From assembly GCA_016235555.1 (NCBI GenBank), contig JACRKC010000038.1, forward strand, positions 1-45,866: a stretch of DNA of 45,866 nt. The letters run 5' to 3'. This document shows positions 19,189 to 27,496 of the stretch, in pieces. The stretch is from Verrucomicrobiota bacterium. GTDB lineage: Bacteria; Verrucomicrobiota; Verrucomicrobiia; Opitutales; Opitutaceae. The notes beneath the pieces were generated by a model that made no database searches, was not told the origin of the DNA, and was given only the letters and a program-made list of their open reading frames with translations. Within the stretch, counting starts at the first letter, position 1. Each line of letters begins with the position of its first letter. The translations under genes were made by a program, and so were the position numbers.

Positions 19189-19410
19189 GCTTTGAAAGTC
19201 AGGCGGCGGGCGGCGGAGCGGGTTGGAACAGAATGAGAGCCACAGAAGGGATGGCCACAAAAAGCTCAAAAGGCGCAAAAAAAGAACCTCAGCGGCATGA
19301 CAGGGTAAGCAAAGTAACCGCCTGGGCCCGACGGTGGGGCGGCTTCTCCGAACCCGCCTGAGTTGAAGGGTGATTCCGGAAATGGAGTCGAGAAGCGGTT
19401 GCTGGAACTC

Positions 19411-19437
19411 AGGCCGGCTCGGAGAGCCGGCCCTACC
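19411..19437 (-). repeat. Single REP-like hairpin related to the RAYT-flanking repeats
   Basis: GGCCGGCTCGGAGAGCCGGCC followed by CTACC. The core GGCTCGGAGAGCC and the CTAC foot are the same as in the right half of the repeats around the RAYT gene (44205 and 44775). Confidence 0.75.
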
Positions 19438-19460
19438 CGCACACACTCTCTCCACTCGCA

Positions 19461-21290
19461 CTATGGCAGCTCGTAGATTTCGACCAGCGCCTCGCCGGTG
19501 GCGGCGCCGGCGCCGGAGACTTGGGCGGTGTAGGTGCCGGCGGGGACGGTCACGACGAGCGCAGCGTCCTTGCTGGCGGCGTCGGGGAGATTGAAGGCGG
19601 CGACCGCGGAGAAGGCGGCGCGGACGGACGCGGCGCCGGTCTCGGCCCAACTGTCGTTCGAGGCGAAGAGTGTGCTTTTGCCGCCTTCGCTGAGGAAGAG
19701 TTCCACGCGCGGGTCGGCGAGCGCGCCGGTGACGCCGAACGCAGCGAGACTCGGGCCGATGCCGCGGATGAGGAGACGTTTCGGGACGTTGCCACTCACG
19801 ACGAAGCCGGCGATGAGCGCGGCGTCGCCGGTGCCGGCAAAGTTGCGGGCGGAGAGGTTGGCGAGGCGGCCGCCGGTGGTCGGATCGGTGTCGTAGACTT
19901 CGACGAGCGCGACGCCGGTGCGGCCCGCAGTGTCGGCGACGTGGATGGTGCGCGAGGTGTCGATCGTGGTGAGGAGCGCGGCGTCGAGGCTCGCCGTGTT
20001 GGCGAGATCGAAGGCGCCGGTGGCCGTGAACGCGGCGCGGAGCGCGGCGGCGCCACCGGTGGCCCAGTCGTTGTTGGAGGTGACGATGGTGTCGACGCCG
20101 GCGACGGTCGCGTGCACATCGACGCGCGGGTCGGGGAGCGGGCCGGCGACGCCGAACGCGGCGAGCGTCGGGCCGATGCCGCGCACGAGGATCGATTTGC
20201 TGCCGCCGGTCGTGGCGGCGCCGACGATGAGCGGCACGCCGGGTCGCGTGGCGGCGCGCACGGAGAGGTTGACGAGCTGGCCGGAGCGCGGCGTCTCGAC
20301 CACGAGGCGTGCCATCTGGCTCGTAAGCGTGGCGTTGGCGTCGGAGACGGTGACGGTGTAGTCGCCGGCATTGGCGGCGGCTGTGCTCGCGATGGAGAGT
20401 GCCGCGTTGGTGGCGCCGACGATCGCCGTGCCGTTGCGCTGCCATTGGTAGCTCACGGTGCCGGAGCCGGTGGCCTGCACGCTGAAGCTGGCCGCGGCGC
20501 CGGGCGCGACGGTCTGGCTCGCGGGGTGCGCGGCGATGTCGGGCACTTCGAGCGCGAGGCCTTCGGTGGGCGTGGTGAGCATCGTGCGGATGCGGCCGTT
20601 GAGCAGGGAGACGAAGGTGTTGCCATCGGCGAGCGTGCCCTCGCCGCGCGCGTAATGATACGGGATCGCGAGGCGCGCGCGCACATCGAGCGCGGCGTCG
20701 GCGGCGTCCTGCACACTGACCATCGTGAAGGTCTGGCCGAGCGGCAGCAGCGCGATGTCGGTGGTGAACGTCTTCATCTCGGGCACGCGCTCGGTGTCGC
20801 CCGCCGCGTAAATGCGCACGCCGCCGACATTGAGCACGTAGCCCACGTAGTTCATCACGCGCAGATGGCCGGTCTTGACGATGTTATACATCGGGACGGT
20901 TTCGACCTCGACGCCGCCGAGGTTGAGTTTCTGGCCGGGTGTAACGGCGTTGATCGCGACGCCGGTGTTGGCGAGGCCGTTGGTCAGCGCCGGCACGCCG
21001 GGCGTCGACGAGTAGATCACGGTGCCGGCCTTGCGAATGCGGTTGATGGAATTGAGTTCCTGATGGTCGCCGTGGTTGTGCGTGATGAGGATGAAGTCCG
21101 CATCGGCGGGTGTGGTGGCCGGGAGCACGGCGGGATCGACGTAGATGACCGGACCGCCGGCCACTTCGATTTTGGCGGTGGCGTTGGTGGCGGGACCGTT
21201 GACGTAGAGGCGGCCGACGACGCGGGCGGTGGCGGACGGGAGCAGCGCCGCGGCGGAAATGAACAACAGGGTGACAAGTTTCGTCTTCAT
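19461..21290 (-). CDS. Secreted metallo-beta-lactamase-fold protein with Ig-like and C-terminal repeat domains
   Basis: 609 residues from ATG 21290. The signal peptide is LVTLLFISAAALLPSATA. Residues 25-245 form an UlaG-like metallo-beta-lactamase fold (zinc motif THNHGDHQEL near 75, AAGDTERVP near 160, IPYHYARGEGTL near 210). Residues 250-335 are an Ig-like domain (PASQTVAPGAAASFSVQATG). Two ~130-residue copies of an unnamed repeat follow, each with an RGIGP(S/T)LAAFGV signature, and the protein ends ALVEIYELP. The same repeat occurs in the protease at 27497 and in the protein at 36681. It is likely exported or surface-bound; the substrate is unknown. Confidence 0.85.
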   Translation of the reverse strand: MKTKLVTLLFISAAALLPSATARVVGRLYVNGPATNATAKIEVAGGPVIYVDPAVLPATTPADADFILITHNHGDHQELNSINRIRKAGTVIYSSTPGVPALTNGLANTGVAINAVTPGQKLNLGGVEVETVPMYNIVKTGHLRVMNYVGYVLNVGGVRIYAAGDTERVPEMKTFTTDIALLPLGQTFTMVSVQDAADAALDVRARLAIPYHYARGEGTLADGNTFVSLLNGRIRTMLTTPTEGLALEVPDIAAHPASQTVAPGAAASFSVQATGSGTVSYQWQRNGTAIVGATNAALSIASTAAANAGDYTVTVSDANATLTSQMARLVVETPRSGQLVNLSVRAATRPGVPLIVGAATTGGSKSILVRGIGPTLAAFGVAGPLPDPRVDVHATVAGVDTIVTSNNDWATGGAAALRAAFTATGAFDLANTASLDAALLTTIDTSRTIHVADTAGRTGVALVEVYDTDPTTGGRLANLSARNFAGTGDAALIAGFVVSGNVPKRLLIRGIGPSLAAFGVTGALADPRVELFLSEGGKSTLFASNDSWAETGAASVRAAFSAVAAFNLPDAASKDAALVVTVPAGTYTAQVSGAGAATGEALVEIYELP

Positions 21291-21413
21291 GGGGCGGGGG
21301 GGCGCCGCCAAACTGCATCAGACCCCGCCGGAGGCAAATCCAGTGGCACAAATCACGAAGGGCGCGACCCCACGCCGTGAAGATTCGACCGGCGCAACGA
21401 ACGGAAGCCCGAG

Positions 21414-21483
21414 GTAGGGGCAGGTCTGTGACCTGCCCCATGATACGCTGAGTGTTCGGAGGGCAGGTTACAGACCCGCCCTA
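21414..21483. repeat. GTAG-footed palindrome pair
   Basis: GTAGGGGCAGGTCTGTGACCTGCCC, then a mirrored GGGCAGGTTACAGACCCGCCCTA. It lies between the Crp/Fnr gene and the metallo-beta-lactamase-fold gene. Confidence 0.85.
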
Positions 21484-21520
21484 TTCCCAGCAGTCGTCGC
21501 GTGCCTTGCCCAAGACAGCC

Positions 21521-22237
21521 CTAACCCTCGCCGAGCAGCTTGCGGAACCGAGCGTGCAGTGCCCCGACGTCATCCACCCGCACGGTGGCGCCGGTCACGC
21601 CGAGGAGTTTTTCGTCGCGCAGCTTCGCGAAGGTGCGCGAGAGCGTCTCGCTGCTCGTGGCGAGTTCGGCGGCGAGCACGCGTTTCGTGGAGCCGAGTTT
21701 GATCGTCGCGGGCCCGGGCGTGCCGGCGGGGAAACGTTTCACGAGCCAGTTGAGCAGGCGCGTCTCGACATCCTTCAGCGTGAGATCTTCGACCAAGCCG
21801 ACGAGCACGCGCAGGTGCTGGCTCATCGAGCCGAGCATGCGCAGCGCCAGTTCGGGCCGGTGGGCCAGCAACGCGAGGAACGGCCCTTTCGGCACCACGA
21901 TCACACTCGACGGCTCGATCGCCCGCGCGCTGGCGGGGTAGCCGCTGCCGGCGAGGGACGCCTCCGCGAGCGATTCCCCGGGGCGAAACACGTAGATGAT
22001 CTGTTCCTTGCCGGCGGCGCTCACGCGGTGGACGTTGAGCGCACCGCGCTGCACCACGTAAAATCCCTCCGCCGGGTCGCCCTCGTGGAAGAGATATTCA
22101 TCCTTCGCCAGCGTGCGCACCGTGGCGAAACCGGCGATGGCCTCGACCTCGTCTCCGGGCAGTCCGCTGAAAAGCTGGCAGGAACGAAATGACGCCGCGA
22201 TCGCGGCATTGCGCAGCTGGGAAACGTCGGGGGGCAC
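21521..22237 (-). CDS. Crp/Fnr-family regulator, Dnr/NnrR-like
   Basis: About 238 residues from GTG 22237; an upstream GTG at 22306 would add a tail without family resemblance. The N-terminal cyclic-nucleotide-binding-like domain is followed by a helix-turn-helix whose recognition helix contains SETLSR. An E-x-x-S-R pattern is what Fnr-type proteins use to read TTGAT half-sites. Only one Cys is present near the N-terminus, so an Fnr-style 4Fe-4S cluster is not possible; a haem/NO-sensing Dnr or NnrR role fits better. It is the last gene of the nirK operon, whose promoter carries a perfect TTGAT-N4-ATCAA box, suggesting autoregulation. The sensing mode is inference. Confidence 0.88.
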   Translation of the reverse strand: MPPDVSQLRNAAIAASFRSCQLFSGLPGDEVEAIAGFATVRTLAKDEYLFHEGDPAEGFYVVQRGALNVHRVSAAGKEQIIYVFRPGESLAEASLAGSGYPASARAIEPSSVIVVPKGPFLALLAHRPELALRMLGSMSQHLRVLVGLVEDLTLKDVETRLLNWLVKRFPAGTPGPATIKLGSTKRVLAAELATSSETLSRTFAKLRDEKLLGVTGATVRVDDVGALHARFRKLLGEG

Positions 22238-22318
22238 GGCGCCACACAAACCGTCCGGCCTCACCACGTCGCGCAAAAAGTGAGGCAAATTACAGAGTCG
22301 GCCCACGCTCCGGTCCGA

Positions 22319-22666
22319 CTACGCGCTCCGCACCGGCGTGAGCGTGAGCAGCATCGTCATCGCCTCGGCCGCCACCACGGCATGAGGCGCGTTGGGCGGA
22401 AAATGGAGGAGATCGCCGGTGCGCAGCGTGTGGACCTTGCCCTCGACCGTGAACTCGCACGCGCCACCGAGCACCTGGACCAGCGCCCGCGCCGGGTTGG
22501 TGTGCTCGGTGAGCGACTGGCCCGCGGCGAAGCTGAACCAGACCACACGCATCTCCGGCGTCGCGAGCACGGTGCGGCTGACGATGCCGTGGCCGACGGT
22601 CTGGGCCATGTCGGGCAGTGAAAGCGTGGCCGCGGAGGCGGCCGGCAAAAGGGACGATGAACTCAT
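22319..22666 (-). CDS. Small cupin-domain protein
   Basis: 115 residues forming a single cupin barrel: EHTNPARALVQVLGG near 54-68 and GDLLHFPPNAPHAVVA near 84-99 contain the expected metal-ligand positions. Cupins of this type are common in denitrification clusters with unknown roles. It lies 16 bp after the DUF2249 gene and 81 bp before the regulator gene. Confidence 0.8.
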   Translation of the reverse strand: MSSSSLLPAASAATLSLPDMAQTVGHGIVSRTVLATPEMRVVWFSFAAGQSLTEHTNPARALVQVLGGACEFTVEGKVHTLRTGDLLHFPPNAPHAVVAAEAMTMLLTLTPVRSA

Positions 22667-22682
22667 GGAGGTCGGTGGTGGG

Positions 22683-22925
22683 TCATTCGCGCCAGAAGCG
22701 CGTCACCCACGAGCCGTCGAGCCGGCGCTCGGGATGGACGGTAAAACCATCCGTCTGCAACCGCTCGATGAGCGGCGCCGGCAGGAAGGGTGAGATCACT
22801 TCGAGTCCGTCGCGCGCCCCGAGCTCCGCCACCATGGCCATGATCCGGTCGCGCGGCTCCTCGCCGCCGGCCATCAGGAGACGAACGTCGATGCTGGTGA
22901 ACCTGCGAATACCTTTCGCTTTCAT
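22683..22925 (-). CDS. DUF2249-domain protein
   Basis: 80 residues from ATG 22925. The pattern (IDVRLLMAGGEEPRDRIM, then LEVISPFLPAPLIERL and WVTRFW at the end) fits DUF2249, a small TusA-like fold frequently found beside nitrite and nitric oxide reductase genes. Its activity is unknown. A longer open frame to 23000 is possible, but the ATG at 22925 gives the normal domain length. Confidence 0.8.
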   Translation of the reverse strand: MKAKGIRRFTSIDVRLLMAGGEEPRDRIMAMVAELGARDGLEVISPFLPAPLIERLQTDGFTVHPERRLDGSWVTRFWRE

Positions 22926-22986
22926 GGGAAAAAGCACATGGGTCTCAACGCGCTGCGGGCGGACGGGACTCGCCGACGTGCCGGCG

Positions 22987-23688
22987 TCAACGCGCACCAC
23001 CGGGCGCCGCCAGTGCGACGGCTTTCGCCGCCTCGGACACGTCGCCCATCAGGCCCGCGCGCTGGTGCACGATCTCGCCCTCGGGGTTCAGCACGGTGAT
23101 GAGGTTGGAATGCGAGAACTGGCCGCGGGCGTCCTGCTTGAATTTCACACCCAGCAGCATCGCCAGCTCCTGCACGGCCGGCGCCTCGCCCCGCGCGAGG
23201 GTCCAGGCGTCGTCGAGGTTCATCCGGGCGCGGAACGCCTTGAGCGCCGGGGGCGTGTCCCGCGCCACGTCGAAACTCACCAGCATCACGCGCGCCTGGG
23301 CGCGCACCGCCGCGGGCAGCTCGGCGCGCAGGCGCCGGATATCGTCGACGATGACCGGGCAGGCGTATTCGCAGCTCGCGAAGAACATCGCGACGATCAC
23401 CGGCCGGCCCCGCAGCGACGCGAGCGCGACCGGGCGGCCGTCATCGTCCGTGAACCGGGCGTCGAGTTGATAAATCGAACGGGCGCTGAGCGGCGCGGCC
23501 GGCGTCAGCTCCGTGCAGCACGGCGCCGCCGCGGGCTTCGGTGCCTCGACGGCGCAACAAGCGCATTTTTCTTCGCCGGCAGGTAGGAGCGTGCTTGCAC
23601 GCGATTTTTCGGGACTATCGCCTGCAAGCAGGCTCCTACCTGTTGTGAAAGTGAGCGCGACGAGGAAGATCGTAAGTTTGGTTTTCAT
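22987..23688 (-). CDS. SCO1/SenC-like copper chaperone with repeat-encoded insert
   Basis: 233 residues from ATG 23688. After a hydrophobic leader (KLTIFLVALTFTTG), residues 17-36 are encoded by a palindromic repeat (23582-23640). A Cys-rich linker follows (C42, C44, C45, C57, C58), then a thioredoxin-like SCO domain with the copper-binding pair C106-x-x-x-C110 (CEYAC) and H193. SCO proteins deliver Cu to oxidases, and in nir clusters probably to copper enzymes such as NirK. It is third in the operon, 13 bp after nirV. The repeat insertion lengthens the leader-to-domain linker without breaking the frame. Confidence 0.88.
   Translation of the reverse strand: MKTKLTIFLVALTFTTGRSLLAGDSPEKSRASTLLPAGEEKCACCAVEAPKPAAAPCCTELTPAAPLSARSIYQLDARFTDDDGRPVALASLRGRPVIVAMFFASCEYACPVIVDDIRRLRAELPAAVRAQARVMLVSFDVARDTPPALKAFRARMNLDDAWTLARGEAPAVQELAMLLGVKFKQDARGQFSHSNLITVLNPEGEIVHQRAGLMGDVSEAAKAVALAAPGGAR
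23582..23640. repeat. GTAG...CTAC palindrome pair inside the SCO-like gene
   Basis: GGTAGGAGCGTGCTTGCACGC is mirrored by GCAAGCAGGCTCCTACC. It is a shortened member of the 4505 family (59 bp) and encodes residues 17-36 of the SCO-like protein. Confidence 0.9.
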
Positions 23689-23701
23689 GACGGAAGTTAA
23701 T

Positions 23702-24514
23702 CTACTTGGCGCAGCGGAAGCCGAGGTTGGGCACGGCGTAGTTGGCGCGCAGGGAGCTGCGGAACCCGACGCGCATGAAGGCGGGATAATTGGTGAGATC
23801 GCGGGCGTTCGCCGCCCCGGCGCCGCAAAACAGCGTGCGATCGAGACCGGTATCGCCGCGCGACTCGCCGGTGACCATCGCCGTGTTGAAATCGTCGACC
23901 CACTCCCACACCAAGCCGTGCAGATCGTGGGCGCCGAAAAAGTTGGCCCGGCCGCTGCCGGCCGCGGGCAGCGTTTCCGGTGATGGTTTCGTATACCACG
24001 CCAGCACCGTCGCCGAGAACCCGCTTTCGGTCGCACCGTCGGCCGACGTGAAACCGGCGGCGGCCGCGCGCTCCCACTCCGCGGTGGTCGGCAGGCGCTT
24101 GCCCTGCGCGGCGGCGAAGGCGCGCGCCGCGAACCACGACACACGCACGACCGGAGCGTCGGCCGGCGCCCGCGGGCCGAGTTCGAGATCGCCCGTCCAG
24201 TCGCCGAGATATCCCGTGTCGGCGAACAACGGGCTCACCCGCGAGCGCTGCCATTTCGGGTGGGCGCGCACAAACGCCAGAAACTCCGCGTTGGTCACCG
24301 GCCGCGCATCGAGCAGGAACGCCGCGACCGGCACGCGCTCCGGCTCGTCGGCGCCGCGCAGGATCGGAGCATACGTGCCGGCGGGAATCCGCACCATGCG
24401 CGCCGGCGGAAGCTCGTAGTTTGCCGCCCCGCCTTCAGGCGGAATCAGACCGTTCGTTCCGGCCAAAACCGGGGCGACGAACAAAGCGACGAGCACTGTC
24501 AGTCGTTTGGACAC
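23702..24514 (-). CDS. nirV: NirV-like formylglycine-generating-enzyme fold protein
   Basis: 270 residues with a signal peptide (LTVLVALFVAPVLAG). The rest is an FGE-sulfatase/SUMF1-type domain: MVRIPAGTYAP at its start, RPVTNAEFLAFV near 71, GKRLPTTAEWERAA near 138 and WEWVDDF near 201, ending LGFRCAK. NirV proteins with this fold sit directly downstream of nirK in several denitrifiers. The role is not established; maturation or accessory function is assumed. It lies 13 bp after nirK. The symbol rests on fold plus position. Confidence 0.85.
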   Translation of the reverse strand: MSKRLTVLVALFVAPVLAGTNGLIPPEGGAANYELPPARMVRIPAGTYAPILRGADEPERVPVAAFLLDARPVTNAEFLAFVRAHPKWQRSRVSPLFADTGYLGDWTGDLELGPRAPADAPVVRVSWFAARAFAAAQGKRLPTTAEWERAAAAGFTSADGATESGFSATVLAWYTKPSPETLPAAGSGRANFFGAHDLHGLVWEWVDDFNTAMVTGESRGDTGLDRTLFCGAGAANARDLTNYPAFMRVGFRSSLRANYAVPNLGFRCAK

Positions 24515-24527
24515 GTTGAAGCGTGGA

Positions 24528-26051
24528 TCAGTTCTGGCTGTGCACGCGTTTCACGTCGGCCAGCGAGACCGTGCCGAAATCGTTGCCCCAGGTGTTCATC
24601 ACATAGGTGAGCACATCGGCGATCTGGTCCTCGGTGAACTGCTGCGGCGGCATCACGTTGTTGTAGGGTTTGCCGTTGACGGTGATCGGGCCGCTGAGGC
24701 CCTTCGTGACGATGCGGATCGCCCGGTCCTTGTCAGCCTTCAGGAAGTCCGAACCGGCGAGCGGCGGGAACACGTTGGGCAGACCCTTGCCATCGGCCAT
24801 GTGGCACGCGAAGCACGAGGTGAGGAACACCTTCTTGCCGCGTTCGAGCTGGATTTCCTTGGTGATGTTCGCGATTTCGGGATTGGCGGCGATCGCCGCG
24901 GCCTTCTTTGCGACGAGTTCGGCCTCCCGGGCGCTCGCCTTGGCGCCGGCGTCCGACGCCTGGCCGAGGTAAACTTCATCGACCTCCTTGCCGGAGTAAA
25001 TCACCGGCGTCTCGGGACCGGTGACTTTCAGCATCCCGATCGCGCCCTTGTTGAATGCGCGGGTGAGCGAGTGGTCGACGAGGATGAACGTGCCGGGCAC
25101 GTCGACCTTGAAGTCCACGATCGTCGAGCCGCCCGAGGGCACCATCGTGGTCTGCACGTTTTCCTGGGCGAAGCGCGTGCCGCCCTCGGCGTAGACCTTG
25201 TCGAAGATCTCGCCGATCACGTGGAACGACGACGTGATGTTCGGACCGCCCACGCCGAAATAGAGGCGCACCGTTTCGCCGACTTTGGCCTGGAGCGCCT
25301 TGTCGCCCGTGAGCGAACCGACGGCGCCGTTGAACACGATGTAGGTCGGGCGTTCGTCGACGGCCTTGGTGTTGTCGAAATACTGGAGCCCCTGATCCCC
25401 GTTGGCGCCCTGCGTGTAGATGTCGCCCTGCATCACGTAGTATTCGCGGTCGACGGGCGGCAGGCCGTCCTTCGGCTCGACGAGGATGAGGCCATACATG
25501 CCGTTGGAGATGTGCATCGGCACCGGCGCGGTCGCGCAGTGATAGACATAGAGACCGGCGTTGAGCGCGGTAAACGTGAACTGCGACGAGTGGCCCGGCG
25601 CCGTGAACGTGCTCGCCGCGCCGCCGCCCGGCCCGGTCACGGCGTGCAGATCGATGTTGTGCGGGAGCTTCGAGCTCGGGTGGTTGTTGAGGTGAAACTC
25701 GACCACGTCGCCCTCGCGCACGCGGATGAATTTTCCGGGGACCTCGCCGCCGTAGGTCCAGAAGGTATACTCGACACCGTCGGCGAGCCGCTTGGTGACT
25801 TCCTTGACCTCGAGATCGACGACGACCTTGGCCGGGTGCTTGCGCCCGATCGGCGGCGGGACCATCGGCGGCTGCGTGAGGTGCGCGATCTCGACCGGCA
25901 GATCGGCGGCGAGTTTCTTGCCGTTGGGTTTGGCGGCGACGGCGGCCTCTTCGGCGGACAACGCGGGCACCCACGCGCCGACGCCGAGGGCGACGAGGAG
26001 CGCAGCGGGGAAACGCGGGAGTGAGCGGGACGTTTTTTTCATGGCGGGCAT
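24528..26051 (-). CDS. nirK: Copper nitrite reductase with C-terminal cytochrome c domain
   Basis: 507 residues with a signal peptide. It reduces nitrite to nitric oxide in the periplasm. All copper ligands are visible: type-1 H131, C172, H180, M185; type-2 H136, H171, H327; and the catalytic pair D134 and H277. After the two cupredoxin domains (to ~345) and an Ala-rich helical linker, residues ~400-490 form a class-I cytochrome c with C413-x-x-C416-H417 and a probable axial Met in NNVMPP (M467). This three-domain form resembles the tethered Ralstonia-type NirK, in which the haem feeds the type-1 copper. ATG 26042 is an alternative start. It is the first gene of the six-gene operon and is preceded by a perfect Fnr/Dnr box. 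Confidence 0.96.
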   Translation of the reverse strand: MPAMKKTSRSLPRFPAALLVALGVGAWVPALSAEEAAVAAKPNGKKLAADLPVEIAHLTQPPMVPPPIGRKHPAKVVVDLEVKEVTKRLADGVEYTFWTYGGEVPGKFIRVREGDVVEFHLNNHPSSKLPHNIDLHAVTGPGGGAASTFTAPGHSSQFTFTALNAGLYVYHCATAPVPMHISNGMYGLILVEPKDGLPPVDREYYVMQGDIYTQGANGDQGLQYFDNTKAVDERPTYIVFNGAVGSLTGDKALQAKVGETVRLYFGVGGPNITSSFHVIGEIFDKVYAEGGTRFAQENVQTTMVPSGGSTIVDFKVDVPGTFILVDHSLTRAFNKGAIGMLKVTGPETPVIYSGKEVDEVYLGQASDAGAKASAREAELVAKKAAAIAANPEIANITKEIQLERGKKVFLTSCFACHMADGKGLPNVFPPLAGSDFLKADKDRAIRIVTKGLSGPITVNGKPYNNVMPPQQFTEDQIADVLTYVMNTWGNDFGTVSLADVKRVHSQN

Positions 26052-26098
26052 GGGTTGCGTGTGCGGGTGAAGTCTACCTTGGAGCGTGCGCCCCGTCC

Positions 26099-26112
26099 TT
26101 GATTCGGATCAA
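26099..26112. promoter_or_regulatory. Fnr/Dnr box upstream of nirK
   Basis: TTGATTCGGATCAA is a perfect TTGAT-N4-ATCAA palindrome, 48 bp upstream of the nirK start. This is the consensus for Fnr, Anr, Dnr and NnrR regulators. One such regulator is encoded at the end of the same operon. Confidence 0.85.
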
Positions 26113-26397
26113 GCAATCAGGGGAAACGCGGCGACGGCCGCGCACCGGTGGGCACGAAAACTTGGGTTTCATGATGGGAACGAACCTTGAGTGTCGCACG
26201 TCGACCGGCCCCGGGCCTATGCACGCGATAACAAAAGCTGTGCAGAATCTGCGATCGGCCGCGGCCGGATCGCAGCGAAACGATGCAGGCGAAACCCGCG
26301 CAGCGAGGAAGCAGCCGAGGTCACGAGGCTGGCCGCGGTCGTTCACTCATCGCCCGCCTCCTCACGTCGGCGGCTACGGCCGACGGCAGGGTTACGC
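26113..26397. other. Intergenic region upstream of the nirK promoter
   Basis: 285 bp between the Fnr/Dnr box and the 3' end of the YwiC-like gene. The upstream part of the nirK promoter should lie here. I see no convincing gene; a 90-codon minus-strand frame across it overlaps the box and lacks any family resemblance. Confidence 0.5.
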
Positions 26398-27201
26398 TCA
26401 GTTCGGCCGCCACGCCAGCGCCACGGCCGTGATGAACGCCACGCCGAGCACGGCTTCAATCGTCCCCAACGTGCGCGCACGCCACGGCGGCGCGGGCCAG
26501 ACGAGCAGGGCAAACGAGCGGACGCCCAGCACGGCCAGCGCAGCCACTGCGATCGCGGGCGCGACGCCCGCCCGCCGGCAAACAACACTCCCCGCCAGGG
26601 CCAGCGCGGCCGCACCGAGGGCCGGCCCGTTGCGCCGGGCACCGGTCCTGGCCGCCCGCAGCGCAGCGCGCACCGTCAGCACCGTCGGCACCGCGCGGCC
26701 CAGCATCATGAACGCCAGCGCGAAGGACGCCGCGGGACTCCACCCGGCGAGCGCCGCCAGAGCCGCGGGCAAACATCCGAACGCCGCCGCGCCGGCGACT
26801 TCCGCGGCTTCCGCCCGGCCTTCGAACCGCAGGTCGAAATGCAGAAACGCCGCCCCCGCCACCAACGTCGGCGCAAGCCAGACCAGCCAGCCGGTTCCGC
26901 CGAATGCGACCGCACCGGCGAAGCCCGCCGCCGCCACCGCCCCGAGCACCACCAACGGCGCCACGGCCTCCGCGCGCCGTTCGGTGAGCGCGTCGCCCAG
27001 CGCCGTGCGCAGCGGGCGCCGCGCGAAAAACCCCGCCACCGCGGCCGCCGCGAGGCAGGCGCCCGCCGCCGACGGCGCAGCGAGCAGCCCGAATGCGAGC
27101 GGCTCCAGCGCCAGCGACCAGCTCCCGTGTTCGCGCGGCCACACGAGCTCGTGCCAGCGGGCGAGAGTGCGGTTGGTGTTCACGGCGGCGACAGTGGGCA
27201 T
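26398..27201 (-). CDS. YwiC-like membrane protein
   Basis: 267 residues with about eight to nine Ala/Leu/Val-rich membrane helices. The N-terminal WPREHGSWSLALEPLAFG motif is the signature of the YwiC-like family. YwiC of Bacillus lies beside the fnr and narK genes, and relatives often accompany denitrification genes; the function is unknown. Here a near-perfect Fnr/Dnr box lies 35 bp upstream of the start and the gene precedes the nirK promoter on the same strand, which supports an anaerobic nitrogen-oxide link. Confidence 0.82.
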   Translation of the reverse strand: MPTVAAVNTNRTLARWHELVWPREHGSWSLALEPLAFGLLAAPSAAGACLAAAAVAGFFARRPLRTALGDALTERRAEAVAPLVVLGAVAAAGFAGAVAFGGTGWLVWLAPTLVAGAAFLHFDLRFEGRAEAAEVAGAAAFGCLPAALAALAGWSPAASFALAFMMLGRAVPTVLTVRAALRAARTGARRNGPALGAAALALAGSVVCRRAGVAPAIAVAALAVLGVRSFALLVWPAPPWRARTLGTIEAVLGVAFITAVALAWRPN

Positions 27202-27235
27202 GGCGTGATGCTACGACAAGGGTCCGGTGCGCGCC

Positions 27236-27249
27236 TTGATGCGCGTCAA
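27236..27249. promoter_or_regulatory. Fnr/Dnr-like box upstream of the YwiC-like gene
   Basis: TTGATGCGCGTCAA has one perfect half-site (TTGAT) and one with a single change (GTCAA), spaced by four bases, 35 bp from the start codon. Confidence 0.75.
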
Positions 27250-27254
27250 GCGAA

Positions 27255-27487
27255 GGTGGAGCGCGTGGCCCTCCGGGCGGGTGGTGTGGCCCCGGGCCGC
27301 GGCCAGCCGGACTCGTGCGTGAAGGTGGAGCGCGTTGACCCCAACGCGCTTTTTTTGTGGGAGGGGCTTTACGCCCCGACGAGTCGCGAGGTAAACCCGC
27401 TCCCACCTTCAATCCAAGCGGCTTGGGGGCAGGCCGCTCCACCTCCGGCCGGCAAAAGCGGGCGCGTGGAAGGCGACGCGCTCCACC
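27255..27487. repeat. Composite palindromic repeat
   Basis: Outer arms GGTGGAGCGCGT and GACGCGCTCCACC. Inside lie GGTGGAGCGCGTTGACCC with CAACGCGCT, then GTGGGAGGGGCTTTACGCC with its partner around 27400 (AACCCGCTCCCACC), then a GGCAGGCCGCTCCACC arm. The same modules, in the opposite orientation, make up the right edge of the window (45753 onward). Confidence 0.8.
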
Positions 27488-27496
27488 GTCCAACGC

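Noticed and set aside
26074-26346. 90-codon minus-strand frame upstream of nirK
   Set aside because: It overlaps the Fnr/Dnr box, has no hydrophobic or domain pattern, and occupies the expected promoter region.
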